From positions 1-60,847 of the forward strand of contig JBMYLP010000009.1 in the NCBI GenBank assembly GCA_049596455.1: a stretch of DNA of 60,847 bases. Direction: 5' to 3'. Below the pieces are notes generated by a model. The model saw nothing but the letters and a program-made list of their open reading frames with translations. It did no database searches and was not told the origin of the DNA. Shown here one piece after another: positions 17,180 to 25,740 of the stretch (position 1 is the first letter of the stretch; each line of letters starts with the position of its first letter). This DNA is from UBA7446 sp049596455. Its GTDB lineage: Bacteria; Bacteroidota; Bacteroidia; Flavobacteriales; Flavobacteriaceae. Made by a program: the position numbers and the translations under genes.

Positions 17180-17557
17180 ATGAAAAAAATATTTCTCTCT
17201 GTTTTCTTTTTTAGTCTAAGTTATGTTGCTGTTGCACAGGATGTTGCAACAATTACTTTTGATACATTAGTTGTAGATTACGGTACCATAAATAAAGGTG
17301 CTGACGGCGTTCGTCAATTTAAATTCACCAATACAGGAACCGCTGATTTGGAAATTACGCAAGTGCGCTCATCTTGTGGATGTACGATTCCGAAAAAACC
17401 TTCTGCTCCTATTGCACCTGGTGCATCTGATGTGATTGAAGTCAAGTACGATACCGAACGCGTTGGACCTATTCGTAAAACCATCACGGTAGCTTCTAAT
17501 GCTTCTAACGGAATGGTAGCCCTAAAAATTAAAGGGGAAGTCCAAGAATACCAGTAA
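17180..17557 (+). CDS. Secreted DUF1573 protein
   Basis: A 125-residue protein with a signal peptide (MKKIFLSVFFFSLSYVAVAQ) and a single DUF1573 immunoglobulin-like domain: FDTLVVDYGTINKG, FKFTNTGTADLEI, SSCGCTIPKKPSAPIAPG, IEVKYDT and a final strand IKGEVQ. DUF1573 domains resemble ASH/MSP Ig-folds; the SCGC motif is invariant in the family. Function is not known; it is likely periplasmic. The start is the ATG at 17180, since the conserved signal peptide begins there. It stands alone between divergent valS and the following aminotransferase. Confidence 0.9.
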   Translation: MKKIFLSVFFFSLSYVAVAQDVATITFDTLVVDYGTINKGADGVRQFKFTNTGTADLEITQVRSSCGCTIPKKPSAPIAPGASDVIEVKYDTERVGPIRKTITVASNASNGMVALKIKGEVQEYQ

Positions 17558-17614
17558 GAAAATCTAAACACACACGCTCATTTTTTCGCATCTTTGCAGG
17601 CAAAATAACTTTCA

Positions 17615-18820
17615 ATGCCAAAAATTTCGCGTAAAGGAGCCAATCTACCCACTTCGCCGATTCGTAAACTAGCGCGGCAAGCTACCTTGGCTAAAGACCG
17701 AGGTGTGGAAGTGTTTCACCTTAACATTGGGCAGCCCGATTTGGCGAGTCCCAATAAGGCGTTACAGGCTATAAAATCATATGATGAAAGTGTAATCGCA
17801 TACGGCCCTTCAGAAGGAACAAAGTCTTTTCGTGAGAAATTAGTTGCCTATTACAAACAGCACGACATTCATGTAGATGCTGAAGATATTTTAGTTACTA
17901 CTGGCGCAAGCGAAGCCATTATTATGGCACTTGATTGCATTACCAACGAAGGTGACGAACTTATTATCCCTGAACCGTTTTACGCCAACTACGAAACCTT
18001 TGCCGCTGCTTGCGGTGTTGAGGTTATTGGTATTCCATCAGATTTTGAGGCTCAATTTGCACTACCTCCACTAGAAAAAATTGAAGCTGCGATTACGTCA
18101 AAAACACGTGCGCTTTTTATTTGTAATCCCAACAATCCGTCGGGGTATGTGTATACCAAATCCGAACTTGAATCCTTAGCGCAATTAGCCTTAAAACACG
18201 ATATCTTTTTTATTGTAGATGAGGTATATAGGGAGTTTATTTACGATGGAAATGAGCATACTTCGGTATTGCAATTTGAAGGACTTGAACAACACGCTAT
18301 ACTAATAGATTCTATGTCAAAAAGGTATAGTATGTGTGGGGCACGCATTGGCTGTTTAATTACCAAAAACAAGGAAATTACACACGCTGCACTGAAATTT
18401 GCACAATCTAGACTTTGTCCGCCCACAATCGCACTCCACGCTTGCGAAGCTGCCCTTGAAGAACCGCAGCAGTATTTAGTTGATGCTGTTAAGGAATATC
18501 AAAAACGAAGGGAAACGGCTATGGAATGCCTAAAAGCCATTAATGGCGTTGAAGTAGCACAGCCTAAAGGGGCGTTTTATTGTTTGGTACGTCTTCCTGT
18601 TCAGGACAGCGATCACTTTGCCAAATGGATGCTTGAGTCTTTTGAAGACAATAATCAAACCCTAATGGTAGCACCAGCAAACGGTTTTTTCTCTGGAAAC
18701 GTTTCTGGTAAAGACATGATTCGCATTGCCTTTGTGCTTAATGTTGAAAAGCTCAAAAGAGCATTGGAGTTGTTGAAAATAGGCTTAGCCGCATACATTA
18801 AAGAAGGCTATGGAAACTAA
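17615..18820 (+). CDS. Class I/II pyridoxal-phosphate aminotransferase
   Basis: A 401-residue fold-type I aminotransferase. Visible parts are the N-terminal LNIGQPDLASP, GASEAIIMALD near the cofactor phosphate site, CNPNNPSGYVYT with the conserved Asn and Pro, VDEVYREFIYDG, and IDSMSKRYSMCGARIG with the Schiff-base Lys and phosphate-binding Arg, and the final Arg in DMIRIAFV. This group includes aspartate, tyrosine and alanine aminotransferases; the substrate cannot be settled from sequence. It overlaps murB by 11 bp, so it heads the murB operon. A near-consensus box CATCTTTG lies at 17589-17596. Confidence 0.9.
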   Translation: MPKISRKGANLPTSPIRKLARQATLAKDRGVEVFHLNIGQPDLASPNKALQAIKSYDESVIAYGPSEGTKSFREKLVAYYKQHDIHVDAEDILVTTGASEAIIMALDCITNEGDELIIPEPFYANYETFAAACGVEVIGIPSDFEAQFALPPLEKIEAAITSKTRALFICNPNNPSGYVYTKSELESLAQLALKHDIFFIVDEVYREFIYDGNEHTSVLQFEGLEQHAILIDSMSKRYSMCGARIGCLITKNKEITHAALKFAQSRLCPPTIALHACEAALEEPQQYLVDAVKEYQKRRETAMECLKAINGVEVAQPKGAFYCLVRLPVQDSDHFAKWMLESFEDNNQTLMVAPANGFFSGNVSGKDMIRIAFVLNVEKLKRALELLKIGLAAYIKEGYGN

Positions 18821-19826
18821 AAAACAGGTTTCTTTAGTGCAATACAACACCTTTGGCGTTTCGGTCAGCACACCCCTTTTTGCAGAAGTGCGTTCAAGCT
18901 TGGAGGTACAAGAAGTACTAAAAGACCCACGCTTTGAAGATGCGCTTATTTTGGGTGGCGGAAGTAATGTTTTGTTACTTCAAGATTTGTCAAGACCTGT
19001 TATTAAAATCTCCATTCCCGGAATCCGAATCATGGAAGAAACCGAGCAAACTGCTATTGTATCGGCTGGCGCTGGGGTGGTTTGGCATGATTTGGTCATG
19101 TGGTGTATTGCAAACAACTTGGGTGGCATTGAAAACCTTAGTCTTATTCCCGGTTTGGTGGGTGCTGCGCCCATTCAAAACATTGGTGCCTACGGAGTTG
19201 AGCTGAGTGATGTGTTCCACAATGCTATTGGTATTGGGAGAAAAACAGGTGATTCAAAAATCTTTGAGGCAGAGGACTGCGAGTTTGGCTATCGTGATTC
19301 CATTTTTAAGAATGAATTAAAGGACGAATACGTAATTACCACCTTACGCTTATCGCTTACAAAATCACAACATCAACTTCATTTGGATTACGGAGGCATT
19401 ACACAAACATTAGACGAAATGGGTGTCACAAACCCTACCATCGACGATGTAGCAAAAGCCGTTATTCGAATACGCAGCAGCAAACTTCCAGACCCAACTA
19501 AATTGGGAAATGCGGGAAGTTTTTTTAAAAACCCTATTGTACTCAAAGACAAAGCAGTGCAAATAGCCAAGCTTTACCCTGATATGCCCTCTTACAGCAT
19601 TGATAATCAATATACTAAAATCCCTGCGGGTTGGCTTATTGAACAGGCAGGATTTAAGGGTAAAATTTTTGGTAATGTAGGAATGCATAAAAATCAAGCG
19701 TTGGTGTTGGTAAATTACGGAGCTGCCACAGGTGCCGAGCTTTGGGAGCACGCACAACGGGTTATGGATGCCGTATTGTCAACATTTGACATTGAGCTGG
19801 AACCCGAAGTAAATCTGATCAATTAA
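18810..19826 (+). CDS. murB: UDP-N-acetylmuramate dehydrogenase
   Basis: A 338-residue FAD enzyme that reduces UDP-GlcNAc-enolpyruvate to UDP-MurNAc with NADPH. Landmarks are NTFGVSVSTPLF, LGGGSNVLLLQD (FAD phosphates), LIPGLVGAAPIQNIGAYG, YRDSIFKN with the substrate-binding Arg/Tyr, GNAGSFFKNP with the catalytic Ser and the AGWLIEQAGFKG end. This is the type I (E. coli-like) MurB by length and the C-terminal domain. It overlaps the aminotransferase by 11 bp and is followed by three small-gap genes. Confidence 0.95.
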   Translation: METKKQVSLVQYNTFGVSVSTPLFAEVRSSLEVQEVLKDPRFEDALILGGGSNVLLLQDLSRPVIKISIPGIRIMEETEQTAIVSAGAGVVWHDLVMWCIANNLGGIENLSLIPGLVGAAPIQNIGAYGVELSDVFHNAIGIGRKTGDSKIFEAEDCEFGYRDSIFKNELKDEYVITTLRLSLTKSQHQLHLDYGGITQTLDEMGVTNPTIDDVAKAVIRIRSSKLPDPTKLGNAGSFFKNPIVLKDKAVQIAKLYPDMPSYSIDNQYTKIPAGWLIEQAGFKGKIFGNVGMHKNQALVLVNYGAATGAELWEHAQRVMDAVLSTFDIELEPEVNLIN

Positions 19827-19846
19827 TTTTTAGCTATTTTTATTCC

Positions 19847-20056
19847 ATGGAACTCTTTATTATCACCCTCATACTTTTAGCATTAGCTTTTGCGGGAATT
19901 GCCATTAAAATATGGGCGAGAAAAGGAGGAGAATTTGCAGGCACTTGCGCCAGTCAGAGTCCATTTTTAAACAAAGAAGGCGAACCATGTAGTCTTTGTG
20001 GAAAACTTCCCAGTCAACAAACAGACTGCGAATTGCCAAAACCCGAACACAACTAA
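19847..20056 (+). CDS. Small Cys-rich membrane protein
   Basis: A 69-residue protein with one N-terminal transmembrane helix (LFIITLILLALAFAGIAIKIW) followed by a short domain with four Cys: C at about 37, then CSLC and a last Cys near the end (CELPKPEHN). The spaced cysteines suggest a metal site or disulfides, but no named family comes to mind beyond flavobacterial conserved membrane proteins. It is 20 bp after murB and 3 bp before a sigma factor gene, so all are likely co-transcribed. Function unknown. Confidence 0.72.
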   Translation: MELFIITLILLALAFAGIAIKIWARKGGEFAGTCASQSPFLNKEGEPCSLCGKLPSQQTDCELPKPEHN

Positions 20057-20059
20057 ACC

Positions 20060-20620
20060 GTGGCAAAAACTACGGCACTTGACGAAAAAATTGCGTTGGC
20101 TCAACGAGGCGACCAGCATGCCTTTCGCTATTTGTTAGAGTTATATTGGAATGATGTGTTTGGATTTATGCTACAACGCACCCAAAACGATAACGAAGCC
20201 GAAGACCTTACCATTCGTTGTTTTGGAAAAGCTTTTGAAAAAATCACCACCTACAACTCCGAATACAGTTTTAAAACATGGTTGACCACTATTGCCAAAA
20301 ATCTCCACATTGACCAAACCAGAAGAAAATCTATTGCTACACTAAGCACAGAAGCTGGTCAAGAAGTAGCGCAAAACATACCTGATAATGCACCACACCC
20401 AGAAGATGACCTTATTCGAAAACAACGCCTTGAAACCTTGCTCAATAATATAAAAACCCTAAAACCGCACTACCGAGAAGTTATTCAACTCAAATACTTA
20501 CAGGAGCTAAGTATCAAGCAAATGGCAAAAAAACTTGAGAGTAGCGAAAGTACCGTTAAGGTAAAACTGATGCGAGCCAGAAAACTTTTAGCTGAAATTT
20601 TAGCCACACAAAACATATAA
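20060..20620 (+). CDS. Sigma-70 family (ECF-type) RNA polymerase sigma factor
   Basis: A 186-residue sigma factor with only regions 2 and 4. Region 2 shows NEAEDLTIRCFGKAFEKI, then YSFKTWLTTIAKNLHID and a basic tail; region 4 shows LKPHYREVIQLKYLQELSIK, KKLESSESTVKVKLMRARK, which is the -35-binding helix-turn-helix. The start is GTG at 20060, 3 bp after the small Cys-rich gene; no ATG is close. No anti-sigma (FecR, zinc-finger ASF or RseA-like) gene is adjacent, so its control is not visible. It is followed 1 bp later by an Nramp-like transporter. Target promoters are unknown. Confidence 0.92.
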   Translation: MAKTTALDEKIALAQRGDQHAFRYLLELYWNDVFGFMLQRTQNDNEAEDLTIRCFGKAFEKITTYNSEYSFKTWLTTIAKNLHIDQTRRKSIATLSTEAGQEVAQNIPDNAPHPEDDLIRKQRLETLLNNIKTLKPHYREVIQLKYLQELSIKQMAKKLESSESTVKVKLMRARKLLAEILATQNI

Positions 20621-20621
20621 G

Positions 20622-21830
20622 TTGAACGCTTTTTTTAGAAGATTAGGACCAGGATTACTTTTTGCGGGAGCCGCCATTGGCGTTTCGCATTTGGTACAAT
20701 CTACACGTGCGGGTGCTGATTTTGGGCTTGGACTTATTTGGGCACTTATTCTTGTTAATCTGGTAAAATATCCCTTTTTCCAATTTGGACCACGTTATGC
20801 ATTGGCAACGGGGGAAAGCTTATTGGAAGGTTATCGGCGTATGGGTAAAGGCGTTTTGGTGATCTACTACATCCTAAATTTAGGTACTATGTTTACCATT
20901 CAGGCGGCAGTTACGGCGGTTACTGCTGGAATCGCAGCACGACTTTTGGGTATTGATTCCACAGCGTGGACATCGGTGGTGGTGGCATTGTTGTGCTTTG
21001 GGGTACTTTGGCGTGGGAAGTATAGTTGGTTGGATAAAAGCATGAAAATCATTGTGCTTGCACTTAGTATCAGTACGCTCATTGCTGTGGTATTTGCCCT
21101 TGGCACAAAACCCGATTTGACCCTTACTCAAGTATTGCCAATAACCTCTTCGGAATGGATTTTTCTAATTGCTTTTATGGGTTGGATGCCAGGACCGTTG
21201 GATATTTCGATTTGGCATTCACTTTGGGCGCTTGAAAAGAAAAAAATGAACCCAAAAACAACACTAAAATCATCCCTTTTTGATTTTAATATCGGCTATG
21301 GTGTTACGCTTTTTTTGGGACTATGCTTTGTTGTTTTGGGCGCAACCGTAATGTTTGGCTCTGGCGTTTCGTTTTCTGCTAGCGGTGCAACATTTGCTGG
21401 GCAATTAATTGGTTTGTACACTTCGGTTATGGGAAGTGGTTGGTTTGTGATTATTGCCATTGCTGCGCTTACCACCATGATAAGCACCACCCTAACCACG
21501 CTTGATGCTTCGCCCCGTGTGATGGCGCACACCACAACGCTACTAAATGGGAAATATGCCAACAATCAACTTACGTGGATGCTCATTCTCACTGTTGGTA
21601 CTTGTCTTATTTTTCTTTTTTTTGCGGCTGAAATGGGACTTCTTGTCCAAATTGCAACAGTACTATCGTTTTTGACTGCGCCTTTCTATGCGGCTGCAAA
21701 TTTGGCTTTGGTTACCGGAAAACACATGCCCGTTAAACACCGACCAAAAAAGTGGCTTCGTGGGGCTAGTTTGTTAGGAATTTTGTTCCTTATCGGGTTT
21801 AGCATTACCTACCTGACCGTGCTTTTTTGA
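20622..21830 (+). CDS. Nramp-related transporter with non-canonical TM1 motif
   Basis: A 402-residue membrane protein with about eleven hydrophobic helices, starting at TTG (no usable ATG). It is clearly in the Nramp/LeuT-fold superfamily by its opening LGPGLLFAGAAIGVSHLVQS and by WMPGPLDISIWHSLW in TM6. The canonical TM1 metal-binding DPGN is absent: the aligned segment is about GVSH. The TM6 Met of the MPHN motif is kept but in MPGP. Ordinary Mn/Fe Nramp activity should therefore not be assumed; it could be a different divalent ion or an uncharacterised branch. It lies 1 bp after the sigma gene, suggesting regulated co-expression. Confidence 0.85.
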   Translation: MNAFFRRLGPGLLFAGAAIGVSHLVQSTRAGADFGLGLIWALILVNLVKYPFFQFGPRYALATGESLLEGYRRMGKGVLVIYYILNLGTMFTIQAAVTAVTAGIAARLLGIDSTAWTSVVVALLCFGVLWRGKYSWLDKSMKIIVLALSISTLIAVVFALGTKPDLTLTQVLPITSSEWIFLIAFMGWMPGPLDISIWHSLWALEKKKMNPKTTLKSSLFDFNIGYGVTLFLGLCFVVLGATVMFGSGVSFSASGATFAGQLIGLYTSVMGSGWFVIIAIAALTTMISTTLTTLDASPRVMAHTTTLLNGKYANNQLTWMLILTVGTCLIFLFFAAEMGLLVQIATVLSFLTAPFYAAANLALVTGKHMPVKHRPKKWLRGASLLGILFLIGFSITYLTVLF

Positions 21831-21854
21831 TGCCGTTTTTGTTTTGTAAATTTG
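21826..21854 (+). promoter_or_regulatory. Promoter of lipA
   Basis: TTTG at 21826-21829, a 17-bp spacer and TAAATTTG at 21847-21854 form a full Bacteroidota promoter. The -33 element overlaps the stop region of the Nramp-like gene. The lipA ATG is 18 bp after the -7 box. Confidence 0.65.
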
Positions 21855-21871
21855 CGTCATAAAATTGCTGT

Positions 21872-22747
21872 ATGTCTGATACTGTTACCACTACCGCTCC
21901 TGCGCGAGCACCCAAACCCAAATGGTTGCGGGTAAAATTGCCTACTGGCAAAAAATACACCGAACTTCGTGGGTTGGTTGACAAATACGAATTGCACACC
22001 ATTTGCACTTCGGGAAGTTGCCCAAATATGGGCGAGTGTTGGGGCGAAGGCACAGCAACTTTTATGATTTTAGGAAACATCTGTACCCGTTCGTGTGGAT
22101 TTTGTGGCGTACAAACAGGACGTCCAGATACGGTGGACTGGGCAGAGCCCGAAAAAGTAGGGCGCTCCATTAAAATTATGGGCATCAAACATGCCGTAAT
22201 TACATCTGTGGACCGCGACGACCTGCCCGATCAAGGCACTATTATTTGGACGGAAACCGTACAAGCTATCCGACGTATGAACCCCACCACTACATTGGAA
22301 ACGCTTATTCCTGATTTTCAAGGACAAGAACATTTACTAAACCGTATTGTAGCCGTTGCGCCCGAGGTGGTTTCGCACAACATGGAAACGGTGCGCAGAC
22401 TTACCCGCGAGGTGCGTATTCAAGCCAAATACGACCGAAGTTTGGAGGTATTGCGCTACCTAAAGCAAGAAGGCGTTCACCGTACCAAATCTGGTTTGAT
22501 GCTTGGTTTGGGTGAAACAGAGGAAGAAGTTATTGAATCTATGGAAGATTTACGTAACGCCAATGTGGACATCATCACGCTTGGGCAATATTTGCAGCCT
22601 TCTAAAAAGCACTTGCCTGTGGCGGAATTTATTACGCCAGAACAGTTTAAAAAATATGAAGTTTTGGGCAAGGAAATGGGCTTTCGCCATGTAGAAAGCG
22701 GTGCGTTGGTGCGATCTTCTTATAAAGCGCATAAGCATATTGAATAG
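21872..22747 (+). CDS. lipA: Lipoyl synthase
   Basis: A 291-residue radical SAM enzyme that inserts two sulfurs into protein-bound octanoyl groups. The auxiliary cluster motif CTSGSCPNMGEC and the radical SAM motif CTRSCGFC are both complete, as is the C-terminal RSSYKAHKH, whose Ser ligates the auxiliary cluster. The partner lipB is in the same window (52411-53115), 30 kb away rather than in an operon. A complete promoter precedes it. Confidence 0.97.
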   Translation: MSDTVTTTAPARAPKPKWLRVKLPTGKKYTELRGLVDKYELHTICTSGSCPNMGECWGEGTATFMILGNICTRSCGFCGVQTGRPDTVDWAEPEKVGRSIKIMGIKHAVITSVDRDDLPDQGTIIWTETVQAIRRMNPTTTLETLIPDFQGQEHLLNRIVAVAPEVVSHNMETVRRLTREVRIQAKYDRSLEVLRYLKQEGVHRTKSGLMLGLGETEEEVIESMEDLRNANVDIITLGQYLQPSKKHLPVAEFITPEQFKKYEVLGKEMGFRHVESGALVRSSYKAHKHIE

Positions 22748-23752
22748 CTACATTGCTATTGCTTTTACGACTGTATCAAGGAATTTATCCTCACCTTCCA
22801 AAAACCGTACACCAACACCCAAGGTATATACGTGTGCTAGCTTATGGGGCGCAAGGCGCGCGGCATCTTTTTCGGTAGTTAATATAGGCTGATTTAGGTT
22901 GCGCAACGCTGCTATCTCTGCCACTGTAAAGTTATGGTGATCTGCAAACGACTGATGCGAATAGGTTGCGTTTTTATCATCCAAAAAAGCACATAATGTA
23001 CTTGGATTGGCAATGCCCGTAAGGAGCACAAAAGGGGTTTTAATAAATTCGTCTAAATCTAATTCAGCCACACCACGGACGTTTTTGTCGTATTCTAATG
23101 TGGTAAAAAACAACTGTTGCGTGGGCAATACACCAAGTTTGGAAGCGTATGTTTTTTTGGTTTTATCTGGTAAGGATGCGGGACATTTGGTAACAATAAC
23201 CACATCGGCTTGTTGTGCTGCCGAGGCAGGTTCGCGCAAATTCCCAACAGGCAATAGCGCATCTGAAAACCATGGATTTTGAAAGGTAGTAAGTACTATT
23301 TTAAAGGATGGCTTTAAACGCAAATGCTGAAGCGCATCGTCCAAAAAAAAGGCATCTGTTTTTGGGTAATCTTGCAGCATTTGAACAAGTCCGTTCGGTC
23401 GGTGCTCACACACCGACACCGCAACATTTGGATGCTTTTGGGCAAGCATTTTTGGCTCATCGCCAACCAAATCGGCAGTTGCATTTGGCGTAACGGCAAC
23501 ATAGCCTTTTGTGCTGCGCCCATATCCGCGACTAAGGACACCGAGCTGGTATTTTTTGGAAAATTTGGTGAGTAAATAATCCACCATGGGCGTTTTTCCC
23601 GTACCGCCAGTGGAAATATTTCCCACAGCAATGACAGGAACAGGCGCCGTATAGCGTGATAAAAACCCGTTATTGTACAGCGATTTACGCAAGAAAACCG
23701 CCCCGGCAAAGACAATTTGAAACGGAAACAATGCTTTTCTCCATACAGCCAT
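22748..23752 (-). CDS. lpxK: Tetraacyldisaccharide 4'-kinase
   Basis: A 334-residue inner-membrane kinase that phosphorylates the 4' position of the lipid A disaccharide. The P-loop is GNISTGGTGKTPMVDYLL; an N-terminal amphipathic/hydrophobic helix (FPFQIVFAGAVFLRKSLYN) precedes it, and FFLDDALQHLRL is the conserved Asp/His region. ATG at 23752 is preferred over 23821, since the longer form would cross into the divergent NIF3 gene. The stop abuts the lipA stop, so the two are convergent with no gap. Confidence 0.95.
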   Translation of the reverse strand: MAVWRKALFPFQIVFAGAVFLRKSLYNNGFLSRYTAPVPVIAVGNISTGGTGKTPMVDYLLTKFSKKYQLGVLSRGYGRSTKGYVAVTPNATADLVGDEPKMLAQKHPNVAVSVCEHRPNGLVQMLQDYPKTDAFFLDDALQHLRLKPSFKIVLTTFQNPWFSDALLPVGNLREPASAAQQADVVIVTKCPASLPDKTKKTYASKLGVLPTQQLFFTTLEYDKNVRGVAELDLDEFIKTPFVLLTGIANPSTLCAFLDDKNATYSHQSFADHHNFTVAEIAALRNLNQPILTTEKDAARLAPHKLAHVYTLGVGVRFLEGEDKFLDTVVKAIAM

Positions 23753-23772
23753 AAAAACAAAAGTAGAACTTT

Positions 23773-23780
23773 TATCTTTG
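23773..23780 (+). promoter_or_regulatory. -7 box of the NIF3 gene
   Basis: TATCTTTG matches TAnnTTTG exactly and ends 5 bp before the ATG at 23786. Initiation about 6 bases past the box would fall on the start codon, which implies a leaderless mRNA. No clear -33 element is visible. Confidence 0.5.
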
Positions 23781-23785
23781 GAACT

Positions 23786-24880
23786 ATGACAGTACGTGAA
23801 ATAACATCGTGTTTGGAACAATGGGCGCCCCTCGCCTATGCCGAAGATTTTGACAATGTGGGCTTATTGGTTGGTGACTATGACCAAAAAATTGAGCGTG
23901 CGCTAGTAACGCACGACGCTATTGAGTCCGTTATTGATGAGGCCATTAAAGAAAAATGCAACCTCATTATTTGTTTTCATCCCATTATTTTTCAAGGACT
24001 TAAGCGCATTATAAATAGCGCCTACGTGGAACGCGCTGTGGCAAAAGCCATCAAAAACGATATTGCCATTTATGCCCTGCATACGGCACTAGATGTTCAA
24101 TTAGATGGCGTAAACAAAGGGCTAGCCGATACCTTGAAGCTTAGCAATCGAAACGTTTTAGTGCCTTCCAAAGGGAGTTTGCTCAAACTCAATACGTATG
24201 TGCCACACGCACAGCTTAGTAATGTACAAGCAGCACTTTTTGCTGCCGGCGCAGGTGCTTTGGGGAACTATGCCGAGTGTAGTTTTTCGTCGGAGGGAAC
24301 GGGAAGTTTTTTACCCCTAGAGGGCAGTAATGCGTTTGTAGGCGAAAAAGGGAAACGCCACGAAGAGGCTGAGGCACAGTTGCAAGTAGTGTTACCCAAA
24401 CACTGCAAAAACAAGGTGGTGCGTGCATTGCAGCAAGCGCATCCCTATGAAACTGTTGCCTATGAGCTAACGGCACTTGAAAATGTGCGATCCGATTTAG
24501 GAATGGGGTGCATTGGACAATTGACAAAACCGATAGCCGAAGAAGAATTTTTGGCGGAGCTAAAAGCCATTTTAGGAACGCCTATGCTTCGACATAGTGC
24601 GCTTTTGGGTAAAAAAATAGAGCGCGTCGCGCTTTTGGGTGGCTCTGGTAGCTTTGCCATTGATGCTGCAAAAGGTCAAAACGCCGATGTTTTTATTACC
24701 GCTGATTTAAAATATCACGATTTTTATAAGGGAGAGAATCGCATTTTACTGATTGATGCAGGGCATTATGAGAGCGAACAATTCACCAAAAAAATAATCA
24801 TGGAGTTTCTTAGCAAAAATTTCCCTAATTTTGCGTTCATTTCATCTAAAACGGAAACAAATCCTGTTCATTATTTCTAA
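23786..24880 (+). CDS. NIF3-like protein (GTP cyclohydrolase I type 2 homolog)
   Basis: A 364-residue NIF3/YbgI/YqfO protein. It begins TVREITSCLEQWAPLAYAED, with DNVGLLVGD, the metal-binding CFHPIIFQGLKRI and HTALDVQLDGVNKG, and the C-terminal LGGSGSFAIDAAKG, ADVFITADLKYHD, DAGHYESEQ. An inserted central domain of about 100 residues (the PII-like YqfO insert) makes it the long form. NIF3 proteins are conserved metal-binding proteins with no firmly proven reaction; the GTP cyclohydrolase name is by weak similarity. It is followed after 2 bp by a coiled-coil gene, a conserved bacterial pair. Confidence 0.93.
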   Translation: MTVREITSCLEQWAPLAYAEDFDNVGLLVGDYDQKIERALVTHDAIESVIDEAIKEKCNLIICFHPIIFQGLKRIINSAYVERAVAKAIKNDIAIYALHTALDVQLDGVNKGLADTLKLSNRNVLVPSKGSLLKLNTYVPHAQLSNVQAALFAAGAGALGNYAECSFSSEGTGSFLPLEGSNAFVGEKGKRHEEAEAQLQVVLPKHCKNKVVRALQQAHPYETVAYELTALENVRSDLGMGCIGQLTKPIAEEEFLAELKAILGTPMLRHSALLGKKIERVALLGGSGSFAIDAAKGQNADVFITADLKYHDFYKGENRILLIDAGHYESEQFTKKIIMEFLSKNFPNFAFISSKTETNPVHYF

Positions 24881-24882
24881 CT

Positions 24883-25665
24883 ATGGCTAAAAAGAAAGCA
24901 GAAATTACTGTCGAAGACAAATTACGTGCCCTGTACAACCTTCAACTTGTTGACATGCGTATTGACGAAATCAGAAATGTACGTGGCGAACTTCCCCTTG
25001 AAGTTGAAGATTTAGAGGCAGAAGTAGCAGGCTTGGAAAAAAGACTTAGCAACTTAGGGATTGAGGTAACTGCATACGAAGACGAAATCAAAACAAAAAA
25101 AAGCGGTATTGAGAGTTCTAAAGAACTCATCAAAAAATATTCCGAACAACAAAAAAGCGTACGCAACAGCCGTGAGTATGAATCACTGAACAAAGAAGTG
25201 GAGTATCAAGAGCTTGAGATTCAATTAGCTGAAAAGCAAATCAAACAGCTAAAGGCGCTTATCGAGCAAAAAAATGAATCTGTTGAAGAAACAACAACCA
25301 AACTTGAGGAGCGTAAAAACCACTTACAGCACAAAAAAGATGAGTTAGATGCTATTTTGGCTGAAACCCAAAAAGAAGAAGACATACTACTTGAAAAATC
25401 AAAAGAGTTTGCCACCAAAGCAGATGAGCGTTTGGTAACAGCCTATCAGCGTATTCGTACTTCTGTAAAAAATGGACTGGCAATTGTTTCAGTAGAACGT
25501 GGAGCTTCAGGTGGTTCATTCTTTACCATTCCTCCACAAGTGCAAATGGAAATTGCTTCACGCAAAAAAATCATCACTGATGAGCATAGCGGACGTATCT
25601 TGGTAGATAAAGAGCTAGCGGACGAGCAAGAAGCCTTTATGCAAGGTGTTTTTACTGGAAAGTAA
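24883..25665 (+). CDS. COG1579-like coiled-coil protein with a cysteine-less zinc-ribbon end
   Basis: A 260-residue protein with a long antiparallel coiled coil (about residues 33-180) and a C-terminal module matching the C4 zinc ribbon of COG1579: VERGASGGSFFTIPPQ and ITDEHSGRILVD. The standard ribbon has two CxxC pairs here; all four cysteines are replaced (A, S, D, S-like), so zinc cannot bind as usual although the scaffold is preserved. In other bacteria the protein is paired with NIF3 just as it is here. Function unknown, perhaps a DNA/RNA- or NIF3-associated scaffold. Confidence 0.86.
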   Translation: MAKKKAEITVEDKLRALYNLQLVDMRIDEIRNVRGELPLEVEDLEAEVAGLEKRLSNLGIEVTAYEDEIKTKKSGIESSKELIKKYSEQQKSVRNSREYESLNKEVEYQELEIQLAEKQIKQLKALIEQKNESVEETTTKLEERKNHLQHKKDELDAILAETQKEEDILLEKSKEFATKADERLVTAYQRIRTSVKNGLAIVSVERGASGGSFFTIPPQVQMEIASRKKIITDEHSGRILVDKELADEQEAFMQGVFTGK

Positions 25666-25740
25666 GACCTATTCACAACGTTTTCCCTGTTAATCAAGCT
25701 GTCTAATTCACAGCCGAAAGTTTATTTTATATATTTTATT

